NCBI GenBank assembly: GCA_020635275.1
Contig: JACKAA010000006.1
Coordinates: forward strand, 124,001-188,000
Length of the DNA: 64,000 nt
Direction of reading: 5' to 3'
From: Ignavibacteriales bacterium
GTDB taxonomy: Bacteria > Bacteroidota > Ignavibacteria > Ignavibacteriales > Melioribacteraceae
The stretch's first letter is position 1. The number at the start of each line of letters is the position of its first letter. The notes below the pieces were generated by a model. That model was not told where the DNA came from. It worked only from the letters and a program-made list of their open reading frames with translations, and searched no databases. Both the position numbers and the translations under genes were made by a program. Of the stretch, positions 45,254 to 54,763 are shown in pieces.

Positions 45254-48187
45254 ATGAATCGCCTAACCAATTTAATTTTACTTCTCATTTTAATTACTTC
45301 GTCAGTTTTTGCTTCTACTACGGGAAAAATTCGAGGAACAATTATCGATGCTGAATCCGGCGAACCACTAGTTGGTGCAAATATAATTTTAAAAGGTACA
45401 ACACTTGGAGCAGCAACAAATTTAAATGGTTCTTTTATTATTCTGCGTGTTCCAGCCGGTGTTTATAATGTTGAAGCCAGTATGATTGGCTATCAATCTT
45501 ATTTATTTACCAATGTTAAAGTAGAAGCTGATAGAACTATTAATATTGATTTCAAACTTTCTCCTGAAGCTATTGAAAGTGAAGAGATAATTGTTACTGC
45601 AAAAAGAGATTTGGTTAGATTAGATGTATCTGCTTCTGAGACTAACATTCAAGCAAATGATATTGCTGAACTTCCTTTAGCCAGCAGAGTAGAGGATATA
45701 ATCGGGATGCAAGCGGGGATTCAGGGAAACTTAGTTGAAGGAGATCTTCAAATTAGAGCGGGAGATGCTTCTGAAGTAAATGTTCTGGTTGATGGATATT
45801 CAACATATGATTCCAAAATGGCAAAAGTTTCATTTCCAATTAATAAAGGAAGCATTCAAGAAGTTAAAGTTTTAAGAGGCGGTTTTAATGCTGAATACGG
45901 AGAAGCCAGATCAGGTGTTGTTAATATTGTTACTAAAACACCAAGTAATGATTTTCATATGTCGCTTGATTATCAGCTTGAACCTGCCGGTTTGAGACAT
46001 GATGGTCCGGATGCTTATGATCCATCAGTATTTTGGCCTTACAGACTTTATGATGGTCCAAATGCCGATTCAGCTTCTTTTTTGGTAAGATATGAGGGAG
46101 TTACACCTGATACAATTAAATGGGAAGGATGGAAAGCATACTCAGATAGACTTTTAAATGATAATAATCCAGATAATGATCTTTCTCCTGAGGAAGCAAG
46201 GGAATTATGGAATTGGCGGCACAGACCGGTAAAATATGGGAATAATGTTGGCCATAATATTGATCTGACATTAAGCGGCGGCGTAGATTTTTTACCTTGG
46301 CAAATGAATATTCTTGCAGGTGGAAAATATATTAGTCGACCATACACATATCCACAAGCTCAAGATGCATATGAAGAAACGGGATTTTCTCTTAAATTGA
46401 TAAATAGATTAAGTGAAAATACACATTTAACAATTTCAGGAATAAATTCTTTTGTGAATACCGTTTCTAGGGACGATGCCAATAGTAAATGGAGTAATGA
46501 AGTTAAATTATCTTATGATGGCGGGAATTTTGAAAGATTCTATTTTTTCAATAAACCAAAAGTTGAATATAACACAACTTTAATTGGCGCACATTTGCTT
46601 CAAGTTTTTTCACCAACGTTATATGCTGAATTTGATGCAAATTATTTTAGCGCAAAATGGGAAACTTCAAAATATCCTCAATCAAAAGCTGAAGATGGAA
46701 GATATTTTGGCGGAAGATTATACTATGATCCACAATCGGGATTTATACCACTTGAATTAGGTGTAAGTGATGCTGTTAGCGGATATAGAATGTATGGCCG
46801 GGCGAATACAGATGATTTTTCAAGCAGTGATAGAATAAATCTTAAACTTTCAATGGTAAATCAATTTCATCCGGCTCATGAATTAAAGACTGGAATTGAA
46901 TTTAAATTCAACAATTTAATTGAAGATCGTGTTCATATTCATGATGATGATCCTTCACAATTATTTGAATGGAAATATGACGTTTCTCCTATTGAGTTTA
47001 GTGCGTATGTTCAAGATAAAATTGAGTTTTCCGGAATGATTGCTAATGTTGGTGTAAGATTTGATTATTATGATGCCAATGGCGAATTGCCAGATGTAAC
47101 CAGAACATTGGATTATGCAACAAATCTTGATGTTCTCAATGCATTTTTAGACGGAACTTTTCCAACCAGCAAACCATCAGCAAAAATTTATGTAAGTCCA
47201 AGAATTGGAATTTCATTCCCAATAACAACTAATAGTAAAGTTTATTTTAATTATGGCCATTTTGCTCAGATTCCAAGAACTGAAGCAATGTATTCAACAA
47301 CTGCACATCACAATTTTAGATTACAGTGGTTAGGTAATTCTAATATGGATTTCCAAAAATCAATCAACTTTGAATTAGGTTATGATCAGAATGTTTATGA
47401 TTGGTTCCAATTGCATGTGGGTGCATTTTACAAAGATTACTCAGATGTTGAAAGTGGAATTGTTTACGCACATTCTGATCAAAGTATTGTTTTGGAATCT
47501 GCTGTACAAAGAGAATATAGAGAAGTTAGAGGCGTTGATATTGAAATTAGAAAATCTATTGGAAGATTTGTTACTGGCTTTTTTAATTTTAATATTACAC
47601 AAAAAAGTGTTAGTGATTTAGAAGTTCCGGATATTAGTCAGATTCCGGTAATTACAGATAACCCTGCTATTGGAATTGATGGTGAACTAAGAGGTGTTCC
47701 ACGTTCGTTGGTTGAAGAAATTACACCATATGGAAGAGGCGTAATTATTCTAAGTGCGCCGGATGACTGGGGTCCAAGAATTAGTGATTATCCAATTCTG
47801 GAGAAAACTAAAGCTAGCATTAGTCTATTTTATCAAGGTCCGCAATTAGTTGAGCATCCAGATGGTGATTTTAGAGTTCAGCACCCTGATGTTAAGTTTT
47901 ATACAATCCCTTATTTCAGCTCCAATTTAAGAATTAGCAGAGGTTTTGATTTAGAAAATATTCTTAATTTAGAATTGTATTTGGACATAAGTAATCTGGT
48001 TGTTAGTAAATATAGAACAGCTATTCCTAATTCAAAAGATTATTATGATGATCTGTATGCAAATGGAAAAACAGATAAAGTTGGAAGTGAAGATGTTTCT
48101 GATAAAAATATTTTAAGAACAGAAAGTCCAGTTCTTTATCAAGGTCAACATAGAACATATATTCTTGGTTTAAGAGTAAATATTTAA
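45254..48187 (+). CDS. TonB-dependent outer-membrane receptor with carboxypeptidase-regulatory N-terminal domain
   Basis: A 977-residue protein with a signal peptide ending near SVFAS. Residues about 23-105 form the CarboxypepD_reg-like domain (GTIIDAESGEPLVGANIIL), followed by the TonB-box-like EEIIVTAKRD. The plug is at about 120-230 (VEDIIGMQAGIQG, VLVDGYST, GFNAEYGEARSGVVNIVTK) and a 22-strand barrel runs to the C-terminus (YILGLRVNI). It resembles SusC, but no SusD is downstream; an FnIII protein with a sorting tail takes that place. It probably imports an oligosaccharide across the outer membrane. The operator at 45153 suggests co-regulation with the hydrolases. Confidence 0.92.
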   Translation: MNRLTNLILLLILITSSVFASTTGKIRGTIIDAESGEPLVGANIILKGTTLGAATNLNGSFIILRVPAGVYNVEASMIGYQSYLFTNVKVEADRTINIDFKLSPEAIESEEIIVTAKRDLVRLDVSASETNIQANDIAELPLASRVEDIIGMQAGIQGNLVEGDLQIRAGDASEVNVLVDGYSTYDSKMAKVSFPINKGSIQEVKVLRGGFNAEYGEARSGVVNIVTKTPSNDFHMSLDYQLEPAGLRHDGPDAYDPSVFWPYRLYDGPNADSASFLVRYEGVTPDTIKWEGWKAYSDRLLNDNNPDNDLSPEEARELWNWRHRPVKYGNNVGHNIDLTLSGGVDFLPWQMNILAGGKYISRPYTYPQAQDAYEETGFSLKLINRLSENTHLTISGINSFVNTVSRDDANSKWSNEVKLSYDGGNFERFYFFNKPKVEYNTTLIGAHLLQVFSPTLYAEFDANYFSAKWETSKYPQSKAEDGRYFGGRLYYDPQSGFIPLELGVSDAVSGYRMYGRANTDDFSSSDRINLKLSMVNQFHPAHELKTGIEFKFNNLIEDRVHIHDDDPSQLFEWKYDVSPIEFSAYVQDKIEFSGMIANVGVRFDYYDANGELPDVTRTLDYATNLDVLNAFLDGTFPTSKPSAKIYVSPRIGISFPITTNSKVYFNYGHFAQIPRTEAMYSTTAHHNFRLQWLGNSNMDFQKSINFELGYDQNVYDWFQLHVGAFYKDYSDVESGIVYAHSDQSIVLESAVQREYREVRGVDIEIRKSIGRFVTGFFNFNITQKSVSDLEVPDISQIPVITDNPAIGIDGELRGVPRSLVEEITPYGRGVIILSAPDDWGPRISDYPILEKTKASISLFYQGPQLVEHPDGDFRVQHPDVKFYTIPYFSSNLRISRGFDLENILNLELYLDISNLVVSKYRTAIPNSKDYYDDLYANGKTDKVGSEDVSDKNILRTESPVLYQGQHRTYILGLRVNI

Positions 48188-48238
48188 TGTACAATTATGA
48201 CGAAATTCAAAACAAGTTTTGTCATTTTGGAGGAATTT

Positions 48239-50299
48239 ATGGTTGTTAGACTTAAAAATTTTGTTTTGCTTTTGATTTTAATAATTGTTGCAACTAGCAG
48301 CAAAAGTTTTTCTCAAGCGACAAAGAGTCACGAAATAGGAAAATTATGGGAAACCATGTTTTCTTCAGGCTCAATACCAAGTTATGCTCCACTCCAAAAT
48401 CAAATGACATATCCCGGCGGTGATTACAGAACAATGACAAGAAAAAATCTTGAAGGTCTGGGTTTATGGATTGGAACGGCAAATTGGACAGATAAATTGA
48501 ATGTTTTTCATTCAAATTATGTTTCAGAAGGCGGTTTTGAAAATAATGAAGCATTTGAATTTGTTTATCCTATATCAATAAGAAAGAGGGTTAGAAATAG
48601 ATTACCAAATGTTACAGTCAATAAAATTCTTGAAGAAAGATTTCTGGATACACGTTCTTCAAGTTCAAGATCATCATCAATTCCTGCAGATGAAGTTATT
48701 GAATCAAAATGGGCAACCAATGTTGGAGTCAACGTAAATATGTTCAGTTATGCATTGGCAAATCAAAATCATAACAGTTATATAATTAGAGAATATATCT
48801 TTACAAATGATGGTAATGCTGATGATGATCCGAATACAATTGAATTACCGGATCAAAATTTAACAGATGTTTATTTTGGATTTCAATACTTATTAATTCC
48901 TGGCGGTGATAGAGGACATCAAATAGTTAATCAAAATGATGATTGGGCGGTTTATTATGGTAATCAAGATGGAGATACATTAAGAGGATTGTATTATGTT
49001 TATGATGGAAATGCAGATGCTGATCATGCTGATTGGGATGATATTGGTGATCCGGAACCAACGACTGGTGAATTTTTATCTCCACAATATCCCGGTTTTG
49101 GAATTTTACATGCTGATACTTCTCCAACAGACAACAATGATGATAGAAATCAGCCTGCAACAGTAAATATTGTACCTCGTAGAATTATGAAATCCTACAC
49201 AAAAGGAAATACCGAAAATGAGCTTTATCTTGAAATGAGTTCTGGTGTTCAATCCAATGGTACTGTTGGAGATGCGCCAACGCCTTACGATCCATTAGTT
49301 CAAACTCCGGTTTTATTAATGTCATTCGGTCCATATAATTTAAATTTTGGTGAAAGTGTAAGAATTGTACTTTATGAAGCAGTTGGATCAATTTCTCAAA
49401 AATTGGCAATTACGGCCGGAAATGAATGGTTAAACGGGACTCTTGAATTTAATGGAAAAACCGGTGATGAAGCCAAAAATGCATTATTAGCAACCGGTTT
49501 AGATTCACTATTAAGACATGCTAAAAATGTTGAATATGCGTGGAATTTAGGTTTAGAAAATTTACCGACTCCGCCACCAGCTCCAGATAATTTTAAGATT
49601 TCTCCCGGTCCCGGTAAAATTGATTTAGAATGGGAATCAGTTGCTGAAGAAGAAGATTGGCTTACAAAAGTTAATGATTTTGCGGGTTATAAACTTTATA
49701 GAGCAGAAGGCTCATATACAAATACCTATCAATTAATTGCTACATTTAACGGTGATACTACAAATTATACAGATAGAGATGTTCAAAGAGGTAAAAAATA
49801 TTATTATGCAGTTACAGCTTTTGATGATGGAACGCAAAATACAACGGGTATAAATCCTGGTCAGTCTTTGGAATCAAGTCAATATTATAATAGAAATTTT
49901 GCAGTAGCAGCTTCTCCATTTATTGGAGCCTCAAAAACTTTGGATTCTGTTTATGTTGTTCCAAATCCTTATCATGTGCAGGGTTTAGCATATGGAGGCA
50001 GTGTTATTGAAGATTATACCGATGTACCAAGATTAGAGGATAAAATCGGTTTTGTTGGATTGCCTGCAAAAGCAATAATTAGAATTTTTACAATGCACGG
50101 TGATTTATTAGCAACTGTTCATCACCCAAATCCGGATAATCCAAACTCAGTACCTGAATCTGCAGATGAAGAATGGTTTCAAATTACTGATTATTGGCAA
50201 ACTATTAAAAGTGGTGTTTACGTATACTATGTAGAAGGTTGGGATCTTGAGGGTAAACCAGTCGGCTCGGCAAAAGGAAAATTTGTTATTATTAGATAA
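48239..50299 (+). CDS. Secreted FnIII-domain protein with C-terminal sorting tail, partner of the TonB receptor
   Basis: The start is set at ATG 48239 because GGAGG at 48229-48233 precedes it and the product then begins with a proper signal peptide ending near SFSQ. The earlier ATG at 48197 would read through that site. The product is 686 residues. Residues about 30-440 are beta-rich with no recognised domain and include a run of Ser and Arg near 140. An FnIII domain is at about 455-560 (PPAPDNFKISPGPGKIDLEWE, YYYAVTAFDDG). The tail has VVPNPYHVQG and ends SAKGKFVIIR, like type IX sorting domains. There is no lipobox or TPR helices, so it is not SusD. It may be a surface glycan-binding partner. 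Confidence 0.72.
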   Translation: MVVRLKNFVLLLILIIVATSSKSFSQATKSHEIGKLWETMFSSGSIPSYAPLQNQMTYPGGDYRTMTRKNLEGLGLWIGTANWTDKLNVFHSNYVSEGGFENNEAFEFVYPISIRKRVRNRLPNVTVNKILEERFLDTRSSSSRSSSIPADEVIESKWATNVGVNVNMFSYALANQNHNSYIIREYIFTNDGNADDDPNTIELPDQNLTDVYFGFQYLLIPGGDRGHQIVNQNDDWAVYYGNQDGDTLRGLYYVYDGNADADHADWDDIGDPEPTTGEFLSPQYPGFGILHADTSPTDNNDDRNQPATVNIVPRRIMKSYTKGNTENELYLEMSSGVQSNGTVGDAPTPYDPLVQTPVLLMSFGPYNLNFGESVRIVLYEAVGSISQKLAITAGNEWLNGTLEFNGKTGDEAKNALLATGLDSLLRHAKNVEYAWNLGLENLPTPPPAPDNFKISPGPGKIDLEWESVAEEEDWLTKVNDFAGYKLYRAEGSYTNTYQLIATFNGDTTNYTDRDVQRGKKYYYAVTAFDDGTQNTTGINPGQSLESSQYYNRNFAVAASPFIGASKTLDSVYVVPNPYHVQGLAYGGSVIEDYTDVPRLEDKIGFVGLPAKAIIRIFTMHGDLLATVHHPNPDNPNSVPESADEEWFQITDYWQTIKSGVYVYYVEGWDLEGKPVGSAKGKFVIIR

Positions 50300-50321
50300 G
50301 TTTAATCTTACGGAGATAATT

Positions 50322-51350
50322 ATGAAATTAAAATTCTCAATTGTAGTAGTAATTTTAATTTTATTTGGTTTTAATAGCCTAAATTTTGGACAAAAGAAAA
50401 AAGCTGGTCAAAGTGGAATGACTTACTTGGCAATTAGTCTAGGCGCACGTGAAAGTGCTATGGGGAATGCAAGTGTTGCAAGTGTTAGCGGAACACAAGG
50501 ATTATTCTATAATCCAAGTACGTTAACTGAGTTAAGCGGTTTTGGATTAGTAATGAATCATGTTGGCTGGATTGCTGATACAAGAGTATACGGTTTTGGT
50601 GCCGCTTATGGCATGGATAATTATGGAACAGTTGGTGTTGATTTGGTTTATATGGATTACGGTAAAATTGTTGGAACTCAAAGAGTTGATAAAACTATTG
50701 ATGAACGCGGATTTATAATAACCGGAGATTTGTCAATATCAGATTATGCTGTTGGTTTAGCTTATGCATACCCAGTAAACGATCTATTTTCTTTTGGTGT
50801 TAAATATAAATTTGTGCATGAAAATTTAGGTACGGCAGATATTGCTGTAAAAGAAATTGATAAAGAAAATGGCATTTATGAATATGAAACTAGAGAATGG
50901 CAAATAAACCATTGGGGATTTGATTTTGGAGGATTTTATAAAGTAGGATTTAAAGATTTAGTTGTTGGTGTTGCTTTTCAGAACTTTTCGACGGATATGA
51001 AATACTGGACTGAGGTTTTTCAATTGCCGCTTGTGTTAAGAATGGGTTTAGCAATGGATTTGGCAAAGGTAATTTTAGAAGATCAAACTGATTTTGAAAT
51101 AAATACTGCGGTTGACATACTTCATCCAATTGATTATACTGAAAGAGTTCACTTAGGCACTGAATTAGTTTATAAAGAGATGTTTGCTCTAAGAGCCGGA
51201 TATAAATTTAATTATGATGTAGAAGATTTTAGCTTTGGAGTTGGACTTAAATTTAATTTTCAAGGTTATGAAGGAAGCTTTGACTATGGTTATACGCATG
51301 CACAATTTTTTGAAAGCATAAATCGATTTAGTTTGAGTTTTGCTTTATAG
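50322..51350 (+). CDS. PorV/UPF0164-like outer-membrane barrel protein
   Basis: The start is ATG 50322 with CGGAGA just upstream; the longer frame from 50247 overlaps the previous gene. The product is 342 residues with a signal peptide ending near LNFGQ. The signature SGMTYLAISLGARESAMGNASVAS followed by GLFYNPSTLTEL is that of the PorV/UPF0164 group. PorV shuttles sorting-tail proteins to the type IX attachment complex in Bacteroidota. The C-terminus ends in aromatic FSLSFAL, a barrel closing strand. It lies between two sorting-tail proteins, which suggests it carries or anchors them. Confidence 0.82.
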   Translation: MKLKFSIVVVILILFGFNSLNFGQKKKAGQSGMTYLAISLGARESAMGNASVASVSGTQGLFYNPSTLTELSGFGLVMNHVGWIADTRVYGFGAAYGMDNYGTVGVDLVYMDYGKIVGTQRVDKTIDERGFIITGDLSISDYAVGLAYAYPVNDLFSFGVKYKFVHENLGTADIAVKEIDKENGIYEYETREWQINHWGFDFGGFYKVGFKDLVVGVAFQNFSTDMKYWTEVFQLPLVLRMGLAMDLAKVILEDQTDFEINTAVDILHPIDYTERVHLGTELVYKEMFALRAGYKFNYDVEDFSFGVGLKFNFQGYEGSFDYGYTHAQFFESINRFSLSFAL

Positions 51351-51385
51351 AATACATAAAAATTTCATACCAAAAAGGAGGAATT

Positions 51386-52546
51386 ATGCATCACATCAAC
51401 AAATTACTATTTATTATTCTCTTTTTATCATCAGGCTTTATTTTCTCACAAGAAGTAGGTGATATATTATGGGAAGATCATTTTGATGATACCGCAACAG
51501 ATCCCGCAATGCATCTAGATGTTGGTTGGTTTTATTATGATGAAAATGATGGATTAAGTGGTGCTGTTGTTCAACAAGTTGATGGAAAAGGATTTTTACA
51601 AACCGGAAATTTTGCAAACTTTGTTGGAGCAGTTGTTGCTTCAAGTAATGGGGTGCCATTTTTAGATCCTGAAGATGAAGAGGCTACACATAAAGCATTA
51701 ATTGAAGAAAACAAAGGTCAGCCAAATCAAGAAATAACATTTAATATTAATTTCAAATCAATTACAAATTCATTTGTTGCCTTAAGTACACGTTTAGTTC
51801 AAAGGGATACATCTGAAAGTTTACCTGATTCTGATCCAACACATGAAGGTTCATATGTTTTATTTTTTAGTCCTTTAACAAATGACATCACTCTTTCGAG
51901 AGTACTTGGTGATCCTGAAGGCGGAGATGAAGGCGGAGCAGAGTATGATTTCTTAAATCCAGCTCAATGGCAGCATTTTGGCGCTACTCAAGATTTTGAA
52001 CTAGAACAAAACGTAAACTATTGGGTTAAATATTACCTTTATGAAGGTGATATGAAAATGAAAATTTGGGAAGGTGATTTGACTGATGAACCTGCTGAAT
52101 GGTTGCTTGAAGGCACTGATCCAAGTCCAAGAGTAACGGGTTCATTTACAATGTTCAGTATTATTTCCGCAGATCCTTCAGTAACAGATCAAATTGAAAT
52201 TGATGATGTTGTTGTGCGTATTGTTGGAGATCCTGTTGCTGTAGATGAAACTTTATCAAATATTCCGTCAAGTTTCGACCTAAAAAATAATTATCCTAAT
52301 CCATTTAACCCAACTACAAATATTGAATTTAGCCTTGTAAAAAGTGATTTAACAACTCTGAAAGTTTATTCAATTACTGGTGAACTTGTGAGAACTCTTG
52401 TAAATTCCGAATTAAATGCCGGTTCTTATAATTATGTATTTAATGGTAGAAATGATAATGGTCAAGAATTATCAAGTGGAATGTACATTTATGAATTGGT
52501 TAGCGGTGCAAATATCAGCGCAAAGAAAATGTTTTTAATTAAATAA
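51386..52546 (+). CDS. Secreted LamG-like protein with type A T9SS C-terminal sorting domain
   Basis: A 386-residue protein preceded by a strong ribosome site AAGGAGG, with a signal peptide ending near FIFSQ. Residues about 22-285 form a jelly-roll-like domain (ILWEDHFDD, VNYWVKYYLYEGDMKMKIWEG, IEIDDVVVRIVGD) that fits carbohydrate binding or a lectin-like role. Residues about 300-386 are a type IX sorting domain: NYPNPFNPTTNIEFSL, then SGMYIYELVSG and KKMFLIK. The protein is thus expected on the cell surface. It is the last gene before the terminator at 52580. Confidence 0.85.
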   Translation: MHHINKLLFIILFLSSGFIFSQEVGDILWEDHFDDTATDPAMHLDVGWFYYDENDGLSGAVVQQVDGKGFLQTGNFANFVGAVVASSNGVPFLDPEDEEATHKALIEENKGQPNQEITFNINFKSITNSFVALSTRLVQRDTSESLPDSDPTHEGSYVLFFSPLTNDITLSRVLGDPEGGDEGGAEYDFLNPAQWQHFGATQDFELEQNVNYWVKYYLYEGDMKMKIWEGDLTDEPAEWLLEGTDPSPRVTGSFTMFSIISADPSVTDQIEIDDVVVRIVGDPVAVDETLSNIPSSFDLKNNYPNPFNPTTNIEFSLVKSDLTTLKVYSITGELVRTLVNSELNAGSYNYVFNGRNDNGQELSSGMYIYELVSGANISAKKMFLIK

Positions 52547-52579
52547 ATTTAATTTTTATTAGCATAAAAATATATTCAA

Positions 52580-52620
52580 ATGGCAGTGAATATTCTTTTC
52601 ATTGCCATTAATTTTTTTTT
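52580..52620 (+). terminator. Strong intrinsic terminator ending the TonB/PorV unit
   Basis: ATGGCAGTGAA (52580-52590) pairs with TTCATTGCCAT (52598-52608), an 11-pair stem with one G-U and a 7-base loop. A run of nine T at 52612-52620 follows. The poly-T abuts GGAGAAG, the ribosome site of the C45 gene at 52630, so that gene must rely on read-through or a promoter within or just before the hairpin. Confidence 0.85.
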
Positions 52621-52629
52621 GGAGAAGTT

Positions 52630-53763
52630 ATGAAATTTAAGAACTATCTAAAATTAATTTTAACGGTTATTTTTCTAATATCCTGCGGTAATTCATCTAA
52701 TATCAAAGAAGCCAAAGTTTCAGTAATTGGTGAAGGTGATGATCAGATTAAAGTAGTGGTTGTTGCCGGCACTCCATATGAAATGGGTTTTCAATTAGGA
52801 AGTGCATTGAAAGAGGATGTTAAAGCTTGTATGATGGGCTTTTTGGCATTTGGTGAAAAGGGGGATCCTGAAAGATTTAATAAAGAGGTTTTAGATAATG
52901 CTTGGATTGCAGTAGAACCCTACATAAAAGATCGATTTAAGGAAGAACTTAAAGGTTTGGCTGATGGTTCAGAAGTTCCTTGGGATGATCTTAAAAGAGC
53001 ACATATGATTCCTGTTGTAGGTAATTATGCATGCAGCGGCGTTTCAGTTTGGGGAACCGCAAGTGCAAACGGAAATTTATATCAAATTAGAAATTTAGAT
53101 TTTACAATGGGCGGCGGTCTTCAAAATTATCCTACAATTGTTATTTATTTGCCTGAAAATGGAATTGCTCATGCCTCGGCAACATTTGCTGGATATATTG
53201 GTGCTCATACTGGAATAAATGCAAAAGGAATTGCATTAAGTGAAAAAGGTGCTTCACCTGATAAAGAATATCCTTTTGATTTAGACGGGACTCATTTTTC
53301 TACATTATTTAGAGATTTACTTTATGATGCTAATACACTGGATGAAGCTTTAAACACAATTGAATCTACTAAACTTATAAAAAGATATCACCTTTATATT
53401 GGAGATGGAAAAGAAGAATCAAGAGGTGCTGCAAAAGTTTTAGTTTCTTCTCCGGATTCTGTTAAATTAACTATTTGGAAAGATAATGATCAAACAGATG
53501 AAGTAGCCCCAAATGTTTCTGAAAATGTTTGCTATTTTACGATGGATAATGATGCTGCATATAAATTTATTACTGAAAATCATGGAAAGTTTGATTCTGA
53601 AAAAATGATCGCTCTTTCAAAATTAGTCGCAGATGATGACGGAAATCTTGAAAATGTAGTATATGATGCAACTAATTTGGAAATGTGGGTCGCTTATGCT
53701 CATGGCCTTGAAGTTGCTAGCTCAAGACCTTACGTTCACATAGATTTAAAGAAGTATTTTTAA
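52630..53763 (+). CDS. C45/AAT-like Ntn-hydrolase lipoprotein, paralogue of 43149
   Basis: A 377-residue lipoprotein (LISC, Cys19). The C45 motif GTPYEMGFQLGSAL is near residue 50, and NYACSGVSVWG places a candidate nucleophile at Cys135, followed by QIRNLDF and the GAHTGINAKGIALS strand pair. It lacks the large N-terminal domain of the 43149 protein and has a lipid anchor instead. It probably cleaves an amide or acyl bond in the periplasm. It starts 9 bases after a strong terminator and is followed 20 bases later by the isomerase gene. Confidence 0.8.
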   Translation: MKFKNYLKLILTVIFLISCGNSSNIKEAKVSVIGEGDDQIKVVVVAGTPYEMGFQLGSALKEDVKACMMGFLAFGEKGDPERFNKEVLDNAWIAVEPYIKDRFKEELKGLADGSEVPWDDLKRAHMIPVVGNYACSGVSVWGTASANGNLYQIRNLDFTMGGGLQNYPTIVIYLPENGIAHASATFAGYIGAHTGINAKGIALSEKGASPDKEYPFDLDGTHFSTLFRDLLYDANTLDEALNTIESTKLIKRYHLYIGDGKEESRGAAKVLVSSPDSVKLTIWKDNDQTDEVAPNVSENVCYFTMDNDAAYKFITENHGKFDSEKMIALSKLVADDDGNLENVVYDATNLEMWVAYAHGLEVASSRPYVHIDLKKYF

Positions 53764-53783
53764 TTTAAAACTAAAGTATAAAA

Positions 53784-54662
53784 ATGTATAAAAAGCTTTC
53801 TCGTAAAGAATTCATTAAATTATTAACAATATCTGCCGGGGCATTGTCAATTCCTGGTTGTAATTTGTTTTCAGCCAATAAAGCTCAATCACAAAAAATG
53901 AAGCTTGGTTTAGTCACATATTTATGGGGAAAAGATTGGGATATTCCGACTTTAATTACAAATTGCACAAAAGCAGAAATTTTTGGCGTTGAACTTAGAA
54001 TTGAACATGCACATGGTGTTAATTTAGATATGTCAAAATTGCAGCGTGATAATGTCAAAAATCAGTTTCAAAATAGTGATGTTAAAATTTTAGGTATGGG
54101 CACAAATCAGCAATTTGATTATCCTGATCCAGCTGAGCTGAAAAATTCTATTGAAGTTGCAAAAGAATATATTAAATTAAGTTATGATATTGGCGGAAGT
54201 GGTGTTAAAGTTAAACCTAACAGATTTCATGAAAATGTTCCCAAAGAAAATACAATTGAACAAATTGGTAAATCATTAAATGAAATTGGTAAATTTGGTG
54301 CTGATTATAATCAACAAATTAGGTTAGAAGTTCATGGAAGGGAGACGCAAGAACTTCCAAATATTAAAAAAATTATGGATGTTGCTGATCATCCAAATGT
54401 TACAGTTTGTTGGAATTCAAATCCTGAAGATTTATTAGCTCCTGGATTAGAACATAATTTTAATTTAGTAAAAAATAGATTAGGCGATACAGTTCATGTA
54501 AGAGAATTAAACTCCGAAGAATATCCGTATCAAGAATTAATAAATTTATTCAAAAAAAATAATTATAATGGTTGGATTCTATTGGAATGTAGAACCGATC
54601 CAGAAGATAAAGTGAAGGCCTTAATTGAACAAAGAAATATTTGGGAAAAGATGCTTTCCTAA
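53784..54662 (+). CDS. Exported sugar-phosphate isomerase/epimerase-like (AP2EC TIM-barrel) lipoprotein
   Basis: A 292-residue protein with a twin-type motif SRKEFIK (Arg7-Lys8) and a lipobox IPGC (Cys26). The AP-endonuclease-2-like barrel shows KLGLVTYLWGKDWD, VELRIEHAHGVN, RLEVHGRETQE and the metal-site strand VTVCWNSNPED. The family includes xylose-isomerase-like and keto-sugar epimerase or dehydratase enzymes. Neighbouring DUF1080 and Gfo/Idh/MocA genes fit a 3-keto-glycoside route, in which such proteins act on 3-keto intermediates. It lies 20 bases after the C45 lipoprotein. Confidence 0.83.
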   Translation: MYKKLSRKEFIKLLTISAGALSIPGCNLFSANKAQSQKMKLGLVTYLWGKDWDIPTLITNCTKAEIFGVELRIEHAHGVNLDMSKLQRDNVKNQFQNSDVKILGMGTNQQFDYPDPAELKNSIEVAKEYIKLSYDIGGSGVKVKPNRFHENVPKENTIEQIGKSLNEIGKFGADYNQQIRLEVHGRETQELPNIKKIMDVADHPNVTVCWNSNPEDLLAPGLEHNFNLVKNRLGDTVHVRELNSEEYPYQELINLFKKNNYNGWILLECRTDPEDKVKALIEQRNIWEKMLS

Positions 54663-54763
54663 TTTGAAGGAATAAAAAAAATATTTTTGTTTAAAGTCTT
54701 AACACAATTAAATACTACATTACTAAGTTTCCAAAAGCTTTAAATTATTTATTGAAAATTTAA

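Noticed and set aside
48239..50299. SusD-like lipoprotein call for the gene after the TonB receptor
   Set aside because: No lipobox, no helical TPR-like pattern, and an FnIII domain plus sorting tail are present.
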